From: Priapulus caudatus
Taxonomy: Eukaryota; Priapulida; Priapulimorpha; Priapulimorphida; Priapulidae
Length of the DNA: 64,000 bases
Assembly: GCF_000485595.1 (NCBI RefSeq)
Contig: NW_014578278.1
Span: forward strand, 17,866 to 81,865
Direction of reading: 5' to 3'
Part shown: in pieces, positions 22,302 to 33,473 of the stretch
How the letters are laid out: each line of letters starts with the position of its first letter
Position numbering within the stretch: position 1 is the stretch's first letter
Translations under genes and position numbers: made by a program
Notes under the pieces: model-generated
What the model was told of the DNA's origin: nothing
What the model saw: only the letters and a program-made list of their open reading frames with translations
Databases searched by the model: none

Positions 22302-24463
22302 CTACCTAGGAGCACTGTGCATTCTTACCACCGTGCCTTCGGTTTGCTGATCTGGGATCCACATCTTATCTCCAGGTAACAGTTGCTCACCTTCCACAAC
22401 TCTGTGTCTGCGATCATAGTTTTGGGACATTCTCCCTCGGTATATTTTTTCCCTTTTCTGCAAACTGACGTAGTCTGGCAGTTTGGGCAACAGCTCATCT
22501 GGGTGACACGGAATTCGTGTTCTAAGCTTTCGACCCATGCTCAGCTGTGCAGGAGAATAACCATTGTGGAGAAGTGTGCTCCTGTAGTTGAGAAGAGCGA
22601 GGTATTCGTCATCACACTTGTTTAAAATGGACTTCACGGTCTGAACAGCTCTCTCAGCCTCGCCGTTTGGGTTCCTAACCATTTCTTCGATGTCGTGTGA
22701 TAGTTCTGGCCACCATACTGATGACGCAGCATTCTCACTTGTTTTTGTAACTCCTTGATGTGCATCGTGAAGATACCTCATGATGTCGTTCCTCAGGATG
22801 CCGGAAAATACGAGTCTGCTACCTCTCAAGAGCAGACCTTCATGTAGGCTCAAGTTACCTCTCTCGTCCCAGTATTTATTGACTGGCCCAAACAGCTTGT
22901 ATTTGGACTCGGGCCAACCATGCTCCACATAATACATCACAACCTTGAGTATGTCATCCCTCTTAAGCTCACACCAGATTTCTTCGAGCCGTGAGTGTGA
23001 TGCTGGTAGGTTGACCATTACGGTATCGACGTAACACTGTGCCTCTTCCTGTAGGTCACTCAGATCACCCACGCATTTGAGTGGACAACGAGATAACGCA
23101 TCTGCTGCGTACAGCAGCTTGCCTGGTACATGCGTGATTTTGAAATCGAACCGCATTAGGCGCATACGGAATCTCTGGATTCGCACTGGTAGTTCATCAA
23201 TCAGCTTTGTAGAGAACAATGGTACCAGTGGCTTATGATCAGTTTTGACCTTGATGGAGGACATGCCCATCAAAAGGTCTTGCCAATGTTCGAAAGCCCA
23301 TGTAGTTGCTAAGGCATCCTTTTCGATCTGAGCGTACCTACGCTCAGTGTCTGTCATTGACCTGCTGGCGTATGCTACTGGTCGCAGTTCACCAGATGCT
23401 TGTCTCTGAAGAAGCACAGCTCCCAACCCGAAACTGCTCGCATCAGCTGATACGACTGTCTCTCGCTCTGGATTGTACATGGCCAGTATTCGCTCAGAAA
23501 CCAGTTCCTCCTTGACATCCTTGAACGCAGCTGCTTGTGCTGGGCCCCATAACCATGCAGCACTCTTCTTGAGAAGATCTCGTAGTGGTTTAGTGCGTTC
23601 AGCCATGTGCAGGCAAAACTTCGTCAGCTGGTTAGCCATGCCAAGGAATCTTCTGAGTTCATTGACATCCTGTGGCTCCCGAAAGTCAACAATAGCCTTG
23701 GTCTTTGCCGGATCTTTCCGGATTCCTTGACCGTCGACTATTTGACTTAGATAGTCCAGGCTAGCCAATGAGAACACACACTTGTCGGGATTTAGGGTTA
23801 GGCCTGCCTGCTGCAGCCGATCTAAGACTGCCCTCAGTTGCTCGTTGTGCTCTATTTGGTTGCGCCCTATCACGAGTATGTCATCCACATGACATATCAC
23901 TCCGGGTAAGTCTTTCAGGATCTGATCCATCCATTTCTGGTAGTACTCCGGTGCGGACGTAATACCATATGGAAGACGCTTGTACAGGAATTTCCCAAAT
24001 GGCGTTATAAACGTCGTTAGCTTGCGACTCTCTTGGTTCAAGGCTACATGATGGAACCCCGAGTTCGCATCTAGCTTCGAATACACCATACCTTCTGCTA
24101 TTTTGCCAAGCGTGCACTCTACCGTAGGCATCGGGAATAATTCTCTCTGTACCGCTTCATTGAGCCTGGTCAGATCGACGCACATCCTGACATCTCCATT
24201 TCGTTTAGGGACGACAACGATCGGTGCACACCAGTCAGTTGGTTCATCTACTGACTCTATTACATCTAGCTTTACAAGGCGATTAATCTCCGTCTCCACC
24301 TTCTTGAGTAAGGGAAGCGCAATCCTACGTGGTGTCGTAAGACAGAACGGCTTGACCCCTTCTTTAAGGCGTATGGCATGCTTTCCTTCGAGTCGTCCTA
24401 GCCCGGTGAAAAGCATCGGGTATGCCTCCATCACTTCTGTCTTCGTCCGTAACGGGAGTACTG
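22302..24463 (-). pseudogene. Element C pol: RT, RNase H and deleted integrase
   Basis: One uninterrupted frame of about 720 residues. RT: CAPIVVVPKRNG, KLDANSGF (first Asp, residue ~136) and an intact HVDD box (~196-199). RNase H acids are at about residues 345, 385, 413 and 459. The integrase zinc module has its two His (LHDAHQG) but then jumps from WWPELSHDIEEMVRN to NGEAERAVQTVK. The Cys pair and both catalytic Asp residues are missing, an in-frame loss of perhaps 150-170 residues. It can be translated but not integrate. Its N-terminal side joins the MITE at 24464. Confidence 0.88.
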
Positions 24464-25463
24464 GGGCCCGTTTCACGAAGCTATCGTAAAAACACCATCT
24501 TAAGGATATCCTTAGAATTCTTGTACGAGAGCCTAACGCTGTCCTAAACGTCCCTCGTTAAAGTGTTTCACGAAACTTATGCCGGTGCGTTGTTAGCCGG
24601 TCCTTAAAATTCAGCTGTAACGATGTTGCTGGCGGCATAGACTGCATGGTACCCTATCTCTACACCTTGCTACTAGGTAGTCTATATATAAGACATGTTA
24701 ACAAGTCTAATGGCGACCCAGCTCACCGTGAGTTGCTACGCTAATCTCTCGCGTCATTTATTTTTAATACATGTACTATGATGTAGGTACAACAGCGTGC
24801 AAACTAAAAATAATAGGTTAAAAGTATTTTTAAATGCCAAGTACCTAAGAAATAATTAAACTAAAGCAAGGTTGACATTCTTCCTGCAACTAGAACTACC
24901 ACAAATGACGTATTGACTGAACAAAAATGTAACATAAATTCTGAAGGTTTAGATTTACGTTTACTTTGATACAGTATTGCGCGCATAGGATACAGTGCAT
25001 ACATACTATAGCACATACCGCCATAGCATACATACACGAACAGCCGAAGCACGCCACATGTAAGGTGCAAGGAAGCATTTCATCTCTTCAAAAATCTGCT
25101 ACCACAATTAGAAGCTTCTTAGCCACACTTAACCCCTGCGTGTCATGCCTTCACAGGCCTTGCACAGTATTCTCGTAGACACAGAAGTTACCTTCTCGGC
25201 GGATTTCGCTTACACTACGGCTTGCCAAAACAATAAAAAACACGACGCGGAAATCGCGCGTTGCTTGATGTACGATAGCCTAAGTACTGCCCCTGACCTG
25301 TCCTTAATATTCGCTCCTTAATAGCAACGTCGTTGAGTTAGCGAGACGTTTGTGAAACGTGGAAACTTAGCGAGGCTTTCGTGAAACACTCTATATATAA
25401 GGATATCCTAAAACCCCTCTTTAACCCATCACTAAATTAACGAGCGCTTCGTGAAACGGCCCC
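24464..25463. mobile_element. MITE (b) with PIF/Harbinger-like ends, 1,000 bp
   Basis: Ends GGGCCCGTTTCACGAAGC and the complement GGGGCCGTTTCACGAAGC, flanked by CTG on both sides (24461-24463 and 25464-25466). It lies between protease and RT of element C, and removing it plus one CTG leaves the host frame open across the site. The interior is non-coding and unrelated to element (a) except at the tips. It may depend on the same transposase. Confidence 0.85.
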
Positions 25464-26076
25464 CTGGTGCCTTGGCATCAATCGCCCTGACGGTGCATGT
25501 GCCGAGGATGTGGTGAATCAGGCCCAAGCTCATTATGGCTGGAACGCCCAATAGTAGCTTGGATGCACCTCTAACCACATACACTTTTTCTTTCACCTGG
25601 GTTTTCCCATGACATAAACTCATGTCGGCACACCCGACTGTGTTTAGTCGCTTGTCTCCTGCCCCGACTAATTCCTTGTCAGGCATTGACAGCTCGCCGC
25701 AGGAATGATGGTACGCTTTCTCTGGCATTACTGACACCTGAGCGCCTGTGTCAATACACCATATCAACTCCTCTGTACCAGCAGTGAGCTTGATGTGCCA
25801 TCCGGGATCAGATGTAATTTCTTCTCTCACACCTCCCACGAATGTGTGCGATAGCTGTTTATCATGGTGTCTCTCACCTTCTATCTGTCTGACCTGCATC
25901 TGTCCACTACTTTTGCAGATCGCCTCGAAGTGGCCTGTCTTTGTGCACTTCCTACACTTATGGTTGGCCGCCGGGCAGTTACGCTTTCCAAAGGGATGGC
26001 TCCTGTCACAGTAACCACACCTCACCCCTTGCTGTGGAGTATTCTTGCGTATTTTGTCATAGATATTTCCTTTCCT
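25464..26076 (-). pseudogene. Element C nucleocapsid and protease
   Basis: Two zinc knuckles lie near the start (CGYCDRSHPFGKRNC and CRKCTKTGHFEAIC). An aspartic protease with an intact active site CIDTGAQVSV follows, with the Asp at 25750-25752. A second conserved block LLLGVPAIMSLGLI completes the fold. It is in the same frame as gag but separated from it by a TGA at 26077-26079, and its 3' end runs into the MITE. Confidence 0.85.
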
Positions 26077-26691
26077 TCACGGTGTCTTCTGCGACACTCG
26101 TGGGGGCTGGTATCTGACAGCTTCAATACTAGCTGTTTTAGATTCTTTTAGCTCCCGACTTGTAGCTTCTCTCATTGACAGTACTTGGAATGCTTTCTCT
26201 AATGACAGCCTAGCACCTTGGTCATAGAGCTTCAGCTTAGCCCTATCGTCAGCGCATGAGAATGTTAGTTTGTAACGTATGGCTTGCTCGTGAAATTGTT
26301 CTGGAAATTTGCACTCGCTGGCTCTTTCTCTCACAGTGTTAAACCATGCATCTAAAGATTGCCCTGAATCTCTTTTTAGATGTAGCCAGTATCTCTCTCT
26401 CAGCATTAACTGTGGATCTCTTTTAGTGAAATGTTCATCGTATTTTCGGATCACGTCGTCATTGCTATTTCGAGATTCATCGACCGAAAATACAAAGTTT
26501 GTATATATTTCGATGCCTTGATCTCCTATGCTGTGTAGCAGTAATCCTACCTTCTGTTTGTTAGGCTTCGATGTAGAACCAGTGGCCTGTATGTATATAC
26601 TAAATTTCCTCTTCCACTTATCCCAAGAATGCGCTGGGTTCCCACGATAAATTTCCAGTGTCTCTGGTGCTTTTACGTAAGCTTCCGCCAT
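26077..26691 (-). CDS. Element C gag (capsid)
   Basis: The ATG at 26691 follows the PBS by about 125 bp and opens 204 codons to a TGA at 26077. The pattern WDKWKRKFSIYIQATG, LRERYWLHLKRDSGQSLDAW and REATSREL is typical of the gag of Mag/K02A2.6-like Gypsy elements in animals. The stop separates capsid from nucleocapsid. Either it is a point mutation (CGA to TGA would fit) or, less likely, a read-through point. The product would form the virus-like particle. Confidence 0.75.
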   Translation of the reverse strand: MAEAYVKAPETLEIYRGNPAHSWDKWKRKFSIYIQATGSTSKPNKQKVGLLLHSIGDQGIEIYTNFVFSVDESRNSNDDVIRKYDEHFTKRDPQLMLRERYWLHLKRDSGQSLDAWFNTVRERASECKFPEQFHEQAIRYKLTFSCADDRAKLKLYDQGARLSLEKAFQVLSMREATSRELKESKTASIEAVRYQPPRVSQKTP

Positions 26692-26814
26692 TGTTGATTC
26701 CCTTGTCTCTCAGCGTGTACAGCGTGACTCTGACTAGCAAATACTTATCACGTAATTTGCGTACTATGCCGCCGTGTAGAATCTTGTCTCTTTCTCTCAC
26801 AGGCACTGTGATTG

Positions 26815-26836
26815 CAGGATCCCACTTCTGACACCA
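26815..26836 (-). promoter_or_regulatory. Primer-binding site of element C
   Basis: The element strand reads TGGTGTCAGAAGTGGGATC directly after the 5' LTR, a primer site form known from animal Gypsy elements. Confidence 0.75.
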
Positions 26837-27014
26837 TGTAGCGACTTCGTTGTAAGGCGAGGAAGGGAACAAACACTGTCATTGATAGACGATACACAGA
26901 GTTGTGTGTTACTGAGAGTCATCTTTATTCGCCTCCTGTTCGCGCCCAATTCCCACAATGCTCTGCCGGATAACATAACATATGAACGTCTGAGTAGACG
27001 TTGGTGTTACCTCA
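26837..27014 (-). repeat. Element C 5' LTR
   Basis: 178 bp, begins at TGTAGCG on the plus strand and ends CTCA, followed by TATTG, the target duplication. The polyadenylation signal complement is at 26924-26929. Confidence 0.92.
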
Positions 27015-27019
27015 TATTG

Positions 27020-27604
27020 TGCATAGGCTCTAGTGTTGTACCGCTAAGCATGCCAAAGGGACATGGTTGGGCACCGGCCCCACAATTAGCTAGGTTTGCT
27101 AATTCTATACTAATTCCCGGTAACTCGTCATGTAAATGCTTGTTAAAAGTTCCTAAACAGTATCAGGGAGGCCCTCTGTTACTTGTACAAGGATCGTAAG
27201 CTATTAAGAGCTTTCATAGGAATACATATTTATCGATTACTCCGATTCTCGCTATAGTATCAGCTGATCGCACGATTGAATGCGTAATTAACAATAGCTC
27301 AAATACACGTCATCGGTTGCTCGCGGATACAGTCGTGGGCTCAGTAGAGCCTACTAGAAAACGTAAGGTGCGTGCGTTATGTGCAGAAGTAGACGCTGTG
27401 GGTGTATTACCTGCTCGTCGCCTGACGGCTGAGGGCATACCTTTTGATTACTCCACCTTAGTTCAACACGTCGCTGATCCTCAGCAGAGAGCAACTTTAA
27501 TACAATTTTTGGAAAGACGTGACAGCACTTTCGCACATACGGATGCGCAGTTAGGCTGTACTCATTTATGTCATTTTAAAATCCATACGGGGATAATGAA
27601 GTGA
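27020..27604 (+). pseudogene. Element A protease end and protease-RT linker
   Basis: Coding resumes after element C's target duplication. A frame to 27199, then another from about 27317 to a stop at 27602-27604, cover the linker, including a segment (LIQFLERRDSTFAHTDAQLG) like that before RT in element D. At least one frameshift. Confidence 0.65.
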
Positions 27605-28107
27605 TCAAATCTTGACCGTATCGTATGTCGCTTGCGAAACAGGAAATCGTTCAAAAGGAGGTAGATAAGCTAGTGGCAAATGGTATAATACGACCCTCCA
27701 TGAGTCCTTGGGGGTCCGGATGTCTCCTGGTCGCCAGGAAATCGGCTGATATGAGCCTAGTAATTGATTTCCGCTGTGTAAATAACCTTACTTCTTCTGA
27801 TGTCTACCCTTCACCTCTCATAGAAAACGCATTGTTGGCGTTAGGAAAGGCTAAAATCTTTACTTCGTTAGATTTACGATTAGGTTATTTTCAAGTTCCA
27901 GTTGATCCAGTCGATATTCCTAAGACATGCTTTGTTACGCCTTTCGGAAGTTACGAGAAATTACGTTGTCCGTTTGGAATAAAAAATGCGCCTTCACACT
28001 TTCAAAGATTGCTTGATTATGTGCTTAGAGGATTATGTCATAAGTGTGCACTTGATTATATTGACGACATCTGCATCTATTTCCCGGATTTCGCTACACA
28101 TATTGTA
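27605..28107 (+). pseudogene. Element A reverse transcriptase, fingers and palm
   Basis: RT motifs in order: VDKLVANGIIRPSMSPWGS, LVIDFRCVNN, FTSLDLRLGYFQ (first Asp), CPFGIKNAPSHFQR and an intact YIDD box at 28057-28068. The frame is open from 27625 through about 28107, then similarity stops at an insertion. Unlike element D the active site is preserved. Confidence 0.85.
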
Positions 28108-28578
28108 TCATGTCTTTTGCACGTGTCACATGGATTAGTGCGTGGAGCTAGACTGGTAGTTGTTTTAGCCATAGTTTAGCTAGACAGGACGTCGCGCATA
28201 TGGGCGGCGGCATTGATGTTACAGGGAGTTGGATAAGCGGGTTCTAGGTTAGGCAGTTTCTAGGGTGATTGTGAAATGAGGGGAACGGTTGGAACTGGAC
28301 AGAACGGGTGACATGTGCTCTCAAGATGTAGGGAGTTTTTGGCGAATATATAGGGAGAGATGTAATAGGAGGGGGATTGGAAATTCTGGTTCTGGGGGCG
28401 AGAGGACGCGCACGCGCGACCGCGCGTGTGCGGCGTGCTTTGTCTGTGTGTAAGGAGATGTGATGTGTCTAAGATATTAAAGATCATCTTCGTCGTTACA
28501 ATTGTACAGTTTACCACACAAGTTTGGGTCTACTTCATCATTTCTACATGAACTCGCATTCCTGTTTGCAATACGATA
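28108..28578. other. Unidentified insertion in element A RT
   Basis: 471 bp with no coding match. It begins GTATCA and ends in ATAG, so an intron was considered. Joining there does not give the RT frame, so an inserted element is more likely. A G-rich stretch of alternating CGCG lies near 28405-28430. Confidence 0.5.
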
Positions 28579-28690
28579 GACTTGGCAGAGGTGTTCAATA
28601 GGCTAGATGAAGCTAACCTTACTCTCCGTGCTAGTAAATTTTTTTTTTTAAGGGAATCTATTAGCCATTTGAGCCATATAATTGTAAAGT
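28579..28690 (+). pseudogene. RT thumb-linker fragment in element A
   Basis: A short stretch reads VFNRLDEANLTLRASK, the conserved segment just after the Y-x-D-D palm. It then runs through a poly-T tract (28641-28651) into another frame with ISHLSHIIV. It overlaps in content with the piece at 30128. Confidence 0.6.
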
Positions 28691-30127
28691 AGTATCAGAG
28701 ACGTCCACTTCAATCCACGTATTATTGTTTACATAACATTAAGGAAATAGCCGATCGGTACCGGAAGTACCAGAGTGGATACCAGTTGTGTATTATGTTT
28801 GCTAGAACAGTATTACTTTCTAGTTTGGAAGTCAAAATATTATAATATTATTATTTGTATTCACTGATTTTGTGAGCTGGTATATACCTTATTAACGTTT
28901 TTAAGGCCTGCATATATATTTTTTGGGTAAAATACGGGATCCGCCAGCGGCCTTTTTGCGACGCCATTTTGCACGTGTAGAACTTCCCATTTTGTTACGA
29001 CTGGCACAAATTACACAATCTAAACGCCTCGGCTTGCGGTGAGTGTATTTTCTATGATTGTATAACTGATAAGGTTCAATAATCATCCGCCAAAACGAAT
29101 TGGCAGAGATCTTTCACTGTTACGCATTGTAAAGTGTTGAATTCTCCAATCAGATTGACGCTTGGTAGAAACATGAGAATTCGCAATTTCGTTTTGGTCA
29201 TGCATGTCGTCTGCGCGTGTGGGTTGTGTTGTGGAACTATATGTGGATGTAAATGGGATATATTCTTAGGTTGGCTATTCGTGACATGCACCGGTATTCC
29301 AAACAGAGAAGCTGATTACCACGTCTTAAGTAATTGTATGCTGTACACATGTTTTAGTTAGAATGCAGTGTACTAGTGCAGTAGCGATTGGTAGCAATGT
29401 TGTCAATGTTGATCCTTATGTACCGCAGATGCTTTCTGCCACATACGAATGTTTTTGAATGTAATGTTGCATACTTTAAGGCTACAGTTACATATTTCTT
29501 ACTATTAATAAGTAGACACCACAGCCACTACTTCATCTAATGTTGCCAACGATATTTTCTACAATTAATATGTGTAATAGCCACGTTAATGGGAATGGTG
29601 GACAAACCGTTGTTTCAATTTGTATTGTATAGGCACTCCTGATACCGCTGGGAAGGAAGCCGGTTGTAGGCTGGAGTACCCACCCGGAGTAGTCGGGGGT
29701 GAGTGGTTACCTTAGTGGTTGCCATGGTATTACATACTAAAGTCTGTTTCAATTAATGTATGAGTAATTGTCGATAATACATACATACATATATATACCC
29801 ATGCACTGTTCATGTATGCCCCACAATTGCGTTGTATTACGATATATAGAGGGTTCACACCCCCTGGGTTATCGATTATTGATCATCGTGCTGTTACTGT
29901 TACCATGCAGTTATGTATCGCATTTCGTGCCTGACCTTGACGTTTCCAGACGTAGTAATACATAACCTAAGGTGGATTACATGGTTAATAATCTCTACAT
30001 AGTTATGATACTTTCTGACATGTATTGAGTATAGTCCATGTTGAATTGATATAGCAACTGGTTGTAATGCTGTCATTCGCTCCGGTCAGCACACTACAAT
30101 GTGATTCCTGTTTGCTGTGTTAATAGG
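28691..30127. other. Second unidentified insertion in element A RT
   Basis: 1.4 kb with no gene I can defend. A minus-strand frame at 28901-29086 has a cysteine-basic patch (RRLDCVICASRNK) but no further family signature. The plus frame at 29134-29361 has hydrophobic, cysteine-rich sequence of no recognised family. Confidence 0.5.
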
Positions 30128-30340
30128 TTCTGCGTTTGCACCTAAATAAAGATGTCGGACCCAGAATAGATGTTGTCGGCTTTGTGTTTTGGACCACATC
30201 TTACATAATTACACCAGGGGGCATTAGTCCTGATCCCGCGAATGTCAAGGCTGTTCAAGACTGGGTAACTCCGACTACTGCTACAGCAGTACGCCAATTT
30301 ATCGGTTTTTCTAGTTACTACATAATTTTTTTTAAAAGGT
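30128..30340 (+). pseudogene. Element A RT C-terminal (thumb) part
   Basis: It resumes with ITPGGISPDPANVKAVQDW and VRQFIGFSSYY, the standard thumb region before RNase H. A T8 run at 30326-30333 then breaks the frame. Confidence 0.75.
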
Positions 30341-31059
30341 TACGCGGATATCGCGCGCCCACTTTCGCTTTTAACCCATAAAAGCACGCCCTTTCTGTGG
30401 TCTACCGAGGCACAGAAAGCATTTACTACACTTAAAACCCTGTTAACGGAGGCGCCCATTCTCGCCCTTGCTGATAACACCAAATCTTTTCGCGTATATT
30501 GTGACGCATCTTCCTACGCAATAGGTGCTGTCTTAACACAGCTTGATGATAATCGGCAGGAACAGTCAGTTTATTATCTTAGCAAGCAATTAAATGCAGT
30601 AGAGATGCGTTGGGCAGTTGTAGAGAAAGAATGTTATGCGGTCGTGTACGCGTTACAGAAGTTAGTCATCTGTTATTGGGTAATGCAATTCAGGTAATTT
30701 CCGATCATAAACCTCTTCGTTATCTTTTAGAGGCTAAGTCATTAACGAATGCTAAATTACAACGATGGGCTATAATCATTTCTGAATATGGATGCGACAT
30801 TGAGTATACTACCGGCGCGTCAAATAAACCTGCGGATGCTATGTCACGATTACTACCAGCCAACCTTCGACAAGAGGCCACACGTGAAGTTTACACCATG
30901 CCGTCTACTACACAGCAGCAGCTGCTGAGTGTCAACAAAGTTAGCGACCCGTTACCCCCTACCAACCCCTCTACGCCTCGTGCGCAGATGCTCGTTGATA
31001 ATGGCGAGTCGATTAAGGAGTCAGCATCGGTTATGATGTCACGGTCGCGTAACCCTTGA
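30341..31059 (+). pseudogene. Element A RNase H
   Basis: From 30341 a second frame, then from about 30662 a third, carry the RNase H acids in VYCDASSYA, VVEKECYA, ISDHKPLRY and PADAMSRL. All four catalytic residues can be seen, so damage is limited to frameshifts. The region downstream to 31059 is the linker to integrase. Confidence 0.82.
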
Positions 31060-31159
31060 GTGACTTCAAATATTGGTTTTTCGGGTGCCATAATTATCTG
31101 ATTTAGTCGAATTATGAAAAGCTAACCCCTTCCTTTCACTTGTTTACGAAGTGCTAAAC

Positions 31160-32513
31160 AAGTCTGATTGTTTACTTAAAGATACCTGTCTGGTCTCCGA
31201 CTATTTTATAGACGATAATATTTTATACCATGTCAAATCGTAACCATCACATCCAGACTACACCCCACAGGTAGCGATTCCACGTGTTTTGGTTACACAA
31301 ATACTTCTGCAGTTTCACGATCACTTATATGGAGGACATTTTGGTTTTAGGAAAGTTTACGATAAGATTTCGGAGCGTTTCTTTTGGCTACGTATGTATT
31401 CCGATACATATCATTACGTTAAATCTTGTACTATTTGTAATGCGCGCAAGCCACAGCGTGTTCGCGCGCCAATGGGACAGGCACTGCTGCCCCGCTGTGT
31501 CGGTGACATCGTGGCAATGGATATCACGGGACCTCATCCCATTACAGCGGCAGGTAACCGTTATATGTTAACTTTCCTGGATTTATACTCAAATTGGCAG
31601 GAGGCGTATGCAATACCTGATAAAAGTTCGTCAACTGTAGCAGACGTATTTGTAAACCGTTATATAACTACCCATAGTTGCCCAAGAACCATATTAGCAG
31701 ATAACGGCTTGGAATTCGTGAATAAATTACTCACACGACTAACTACACTATAGATCAATCACATTCGTACTGCCCCTTATCACCCTGAGTCAAACGGCCA
31801 ATTAGAAAGAATCCGTCGCACGCTTTCAACAATGATATCATCGGCAATATCGGTAGATCACTCAGATTTGGAATTGCATATTAATGCAGTTTTTTGCATA
31901 TAGAACGGCTGTTAACAAGACTTCACAGTGCACACCGTTTTTCCTACATTATGGCAGATCGCCTTGTTTACCAATAGATGTTTTATTATACCCGCGGTGT
32001 CTTTTGTATTCAGACGATCTGGTAACACATGCGACTGAACGCGTTCACAGGGCGTTCACATTCATTGAGCGTAACACAAGGGCAGCTCGTCAGAAAAACA
32101 AGCGGCTGTACGACTAACGCGCAAAAGATTTCGCGTTCGAGCCCGGTGATCCCGTGCTGTGGTTTAACCCTGTTTTATCCGGCAGTCAAACACGTAAGTT
32201 CGGAAGTCTATGGAGACCTTACTATAGAATTGTTGAAAAATTAACGCCACGACGCATGCAAATAAAGCGTGAGGGTGATACTCGCGCGTACGATGTTCAT
32301 GTACAGAATGTAAGACCGGCCCATCCGTTCGAGGAATGGAACAGGCTAAATACTACCGTGAAATCGAATGATGCACGACCGGTTAGAGACGCGATGCTAG
32401 TTGCCCCGAGAGTTGTTAGTCCGGCGGAGCGTGACGCGACTAATTCTCAATGGGCACAGGAAGATCTCATACCGTTAGCACGTTTATTTACAGAACACGT
32501 TGACACGGCATAG
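31160..32513 (+). pseudogene. Element A integrase
   Basis: Zinc module (FHDHLYGGHFGF and SCTICN) then the DDE core, with acids in MDITGPHP, ILADNGLEF and GQLERIRRT. Breaks are a stop at about 31241, a TAG at 31751-31753, a frameshift near 31885 and a TAA at 32115-32117. The C-terminal domain runs to 32513 and ends with QEDLIPLARLF, like element D. Confidence 0.85.
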
Positions 32514-32528
32514 CTTCACCGCTCTGCA

Positions 32529-33455
32529 GTGCATATTCATGATTTCGCCGGCGATGGTTACGACATACACCAGCCAACGCAAGGTGTGGTTTTCGTTCCA
32601 AGAGGTCAAATATCTATTACACAAAGTACGTGGGCTTTGGAGTTTACATTAGATTTTACCGCTATTCACGAATATCTCGATGAACTTAAGAAACAACTAT
32701 CAGAGATAACGGAACTACCTCATGTTCATTCTAAGTTCACGTCATATAGAATTCAGTTGATGCTTATGCGTCTCAAGTTCGGGAGGCGTTACAAGTACTC
32801 CTTAAAGAACACGTCACGTGGTTTCAACATCGTTTCGTTTTCATGACGCAACAACTTCATGACCTTCATTCCTTACATTACGTAATGGATAAGCGTACGA
32901 TTATTGCAGGGATTGGTAAACTCTCTAAATTTCTGTTTGGAACGGCCACAGAGGCCGATGTTGAGGCTTTGCAACAGCGTATATTGGCAATGGGCAACAC
33001 GCAGCATGCGATTTTAACTGCAATGGATGATTCGTTAACGGTTATGAATTATACGCGCATAACGGCGGAGTTGAATAGTCGTAATATATCTGTGTTGATG
33101 TTACAGACGCAAAGACTTACTACTGCTGTCAACAGCACTTTAGTTAAAATGACAGGCTGGCAAGCTGCAACTCAGCAAGAATTCATTACGCTAACGAAAT
33201 TGAAATTAGCATGAACTAGTATGAAACTAGTTTTTGATCATGGGCATGATGCGCTTGATGCGATTGCACAGTCAGTCGCTATATTACCACCGCCCCGGTA
33301 ATATAGAATATATTCGAACTATATTTCGTTTGCCGTCCGTGTTGGTTCCGGCTCATCACTTTCGAAAAATCCTCCTATCTATTCAAGAGGCATTATCCCC
33401 TAATTTGGCGTTACCTCATGATCCACACTCAGATTTATTATTCGATTACAATATT
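32529..33455 (+). pseudogene. Element A envelope glycoprotein, truncated
   Basis: Homologous to element D's env and in the same place after integrase. The N-terminal part is in one frame to 32846. A second frame from 32843 has a dibasic KR followed by a fusion-peptide-like TIIAGIGKLSKFLFG and a heptad-rich helix, ending at a TGA at 33212-33214. A third piece (33234 to about 33455) matches the following ectodomain segment. The membrane span and tail are absent, because the similarity ends about 20 bp before the TTAGGG array. No signal peptide is evident at this copy's 5' end. Confidence 0.7.
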
Positions 33456-33473
33456 ATCACGGTTGTGGTCATA

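Larger units (their letters stand above)
21538..27014 (-). mobile_element. Gypsy element C (Mag/K02A2.6-like), complete with LTRs and TSD
   Basis: Direct 178-bp LTRs at 21538-21715 and 26837-27014 are flanked by a perfect 5-bp target duplication TATTG (21533-21537 and 27015-27019). In minus orientation a purine tract adjoins the 3' LTR (21716-21735) and a PBS (TGGTGTCAGAAGTGGGATC) the 5' LTR. Gag, nucleocapsid, protease and pol follow in order without env. The copy carries a 1,000-bp MITE between protease and RT and an internal integrase deletion. It sits inside element A's protease. Confidence 0.93.
14262..33455 (+). mobile_element. Gypsy element A: env-bearing host of nested insertions
   Basis: A single plus-strand element reads through the region in pieces: LTR and PBS, gag N-part, gag C-part with CCHC, protease, RT, RNase H, integrase and env. 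Between pieces lie Gypsy B (minus) with flanking sequence, Gypsy C (minus) and two unidentified blocks. With the insertions removed the gene order matches element D. The 3' part of env and the 3' LTR are missing; env breaks off at about 33455 just before TTAGGG repeats. All genes carry stops or frameshifts. Confidence 0.8.

Noticed and set aside
28901-29086. PiggyBac-like cysteine-rich tail on the minus strand
   Set aside because: Only one CxxC-like patch is visible and no transposase core is nearby.
28108-30127. Introns in the element A RT
   Set aside because: GT and AG are present at the edges of the first block, but joining there does not give the RT frame, and retroelements of this type lack introns in RT.
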